NCBI GenBank assembly: GCA_046292765.1
Contig: JBKBQA010000001.1
Coordinates: 744,001-808,000 of the forward strand
DNA from: PGZG01 sp046292765
GTDB lineage: Bacteria; Pseudomonadota; Gammaproteobacteria; Pseudomonadales; Alcanivoracaceae
Direction of reading: 5' to 3'
Length of the DNA stretch: 64,000 nt
The stretch's first letter is position 1, and each line of letters begins with the position of its first letter. Below, in pieces: positions 63,902 through 64,000 of the stretch. The translations under genes and the position numbers were made by a program. Under the pieces are notes generated by a model. That model was not told the origin of the DNA and did not search any database. It was given only the letters and a program-made list of their open reading frames with translations.

Positions 63902-64000
63902 GCATCACGATTGCCAGAGCAAGCGCCTGTACAGTAGTCCTGTTATCAACTGTCATTCTTGCAGCATGTGCCTCCGGTCCGACAAGTCCGCAGGGCTCAG
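63898..64000 (+). CDS. Lipoprotein, probably OmpA-family (3' end outside window)
   Basis: Only 34 codons are visible: a lipoprotein signal ending LAAC (C24) followed by ASGPTSPQGS. The start overlaps the DUF4398 gene by four bases. OmpA-like identity is inferred only from the usual gene pairing. Confidence 0.7.
   Translation, partial: MSITIARASACTVVLLSTVILAACASGPTSPQGS

Overview
The window is a chromosomal segment of a gammaproteobacterium. It is dense, moderately GC-rich, and carries a gene order familiar from Pseudomonas and marine relatives: secDF, suhB/trmJ, cysE-iscR-iscS, and later ndk-rlmN-pilF-rodZ-ispG-hisS-yfgM-bamB-der, then xseA/guaBA. The genus cannot be fixed from sequence alone. 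The Isc/Suf arrangement and the PA2778/PA2779 pair suggest an environmental or marine lineage near the Pseudomonas/Alcanivorax/Salinisphaera part of the class. No rRNA, tRNA, CRISPR array, insertion sequence or phage gene was seen.

Layout. 1-7.1 kb: end of secD, secF, a DksA/TraR-type zinc-finger protein, a YdcH-like protein, suhB, trmJ, cysE, iscR and iscS. 7.3-11.0 kb: a four-gene polyamine ABC transporter (potABCD). 11.1-13.3 kb: a membrane MASE1-GGDEF-EAL protein. 13.4-19.9 kb (minus): a branched-chain-amino-acid-type ABC transporter operon that includes an acyl-CoA synthetase. 20.0-26.0 kb (minus): a complete suf operon, sufBCDSATE. 26.4-35.2 kb: ndk to der, an almost gapless housekeeping operon. 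35.3-40.3 kb: TonB-dependent receptor, periplasmic binding protein and hybrid histidine kinase. 40.2-44.8 kb: xseA (minus), guaB and guaA. 44.8-64 kb: an accessory, stress-flavoured region that looks less GC-rich. It holds an AI-2E-type permease, small membrane proteins, two PRC-barrel proteins, a CsbD-like protein, a hemerythrin, a frameshifted cardiolipin-synthase-like gene, a transglutaminase/N-formylglutamate amidohydrolase/Anbu-protease cluster, an oxidoreductase, a large HPII-type catalase, a triple-BON protein, a PA2779/PA2778 pair, a PAS protein with a CheB-CheR-PAS fusion, and a DUF4398 lipoprotein.

The most striking feature is the iron-sulfur locus. In relatives iscR-iscS is followed by iscU-iscA-hscB-hscA-fdx-iscX and then ndk. 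Here everything between iscS and ndk is different: the Isc scaffold, chaperones and ferredoxin are absent, and a full Suf operon sits next to ndk in the opposite direction. IscR is kept with all its cluster ligands. One very good IscR-type box lies upstream of iscR and a consensus-perfect one overlaps the suf promoter. The retained IscS also lacks the C-terminal tail that docks IscU in the classic system. Together these suggest an in-place Isc-to-Suf replacement in which IscR became the Suf regulator.

A second noteworthy signal is a near-palindromic element (core GTGCGG-N2-CC-x-CAC, reverse strand CCGCACCGA) at four gene-flanking sites in the stress region, each time oriented the same way relative to a gene start.
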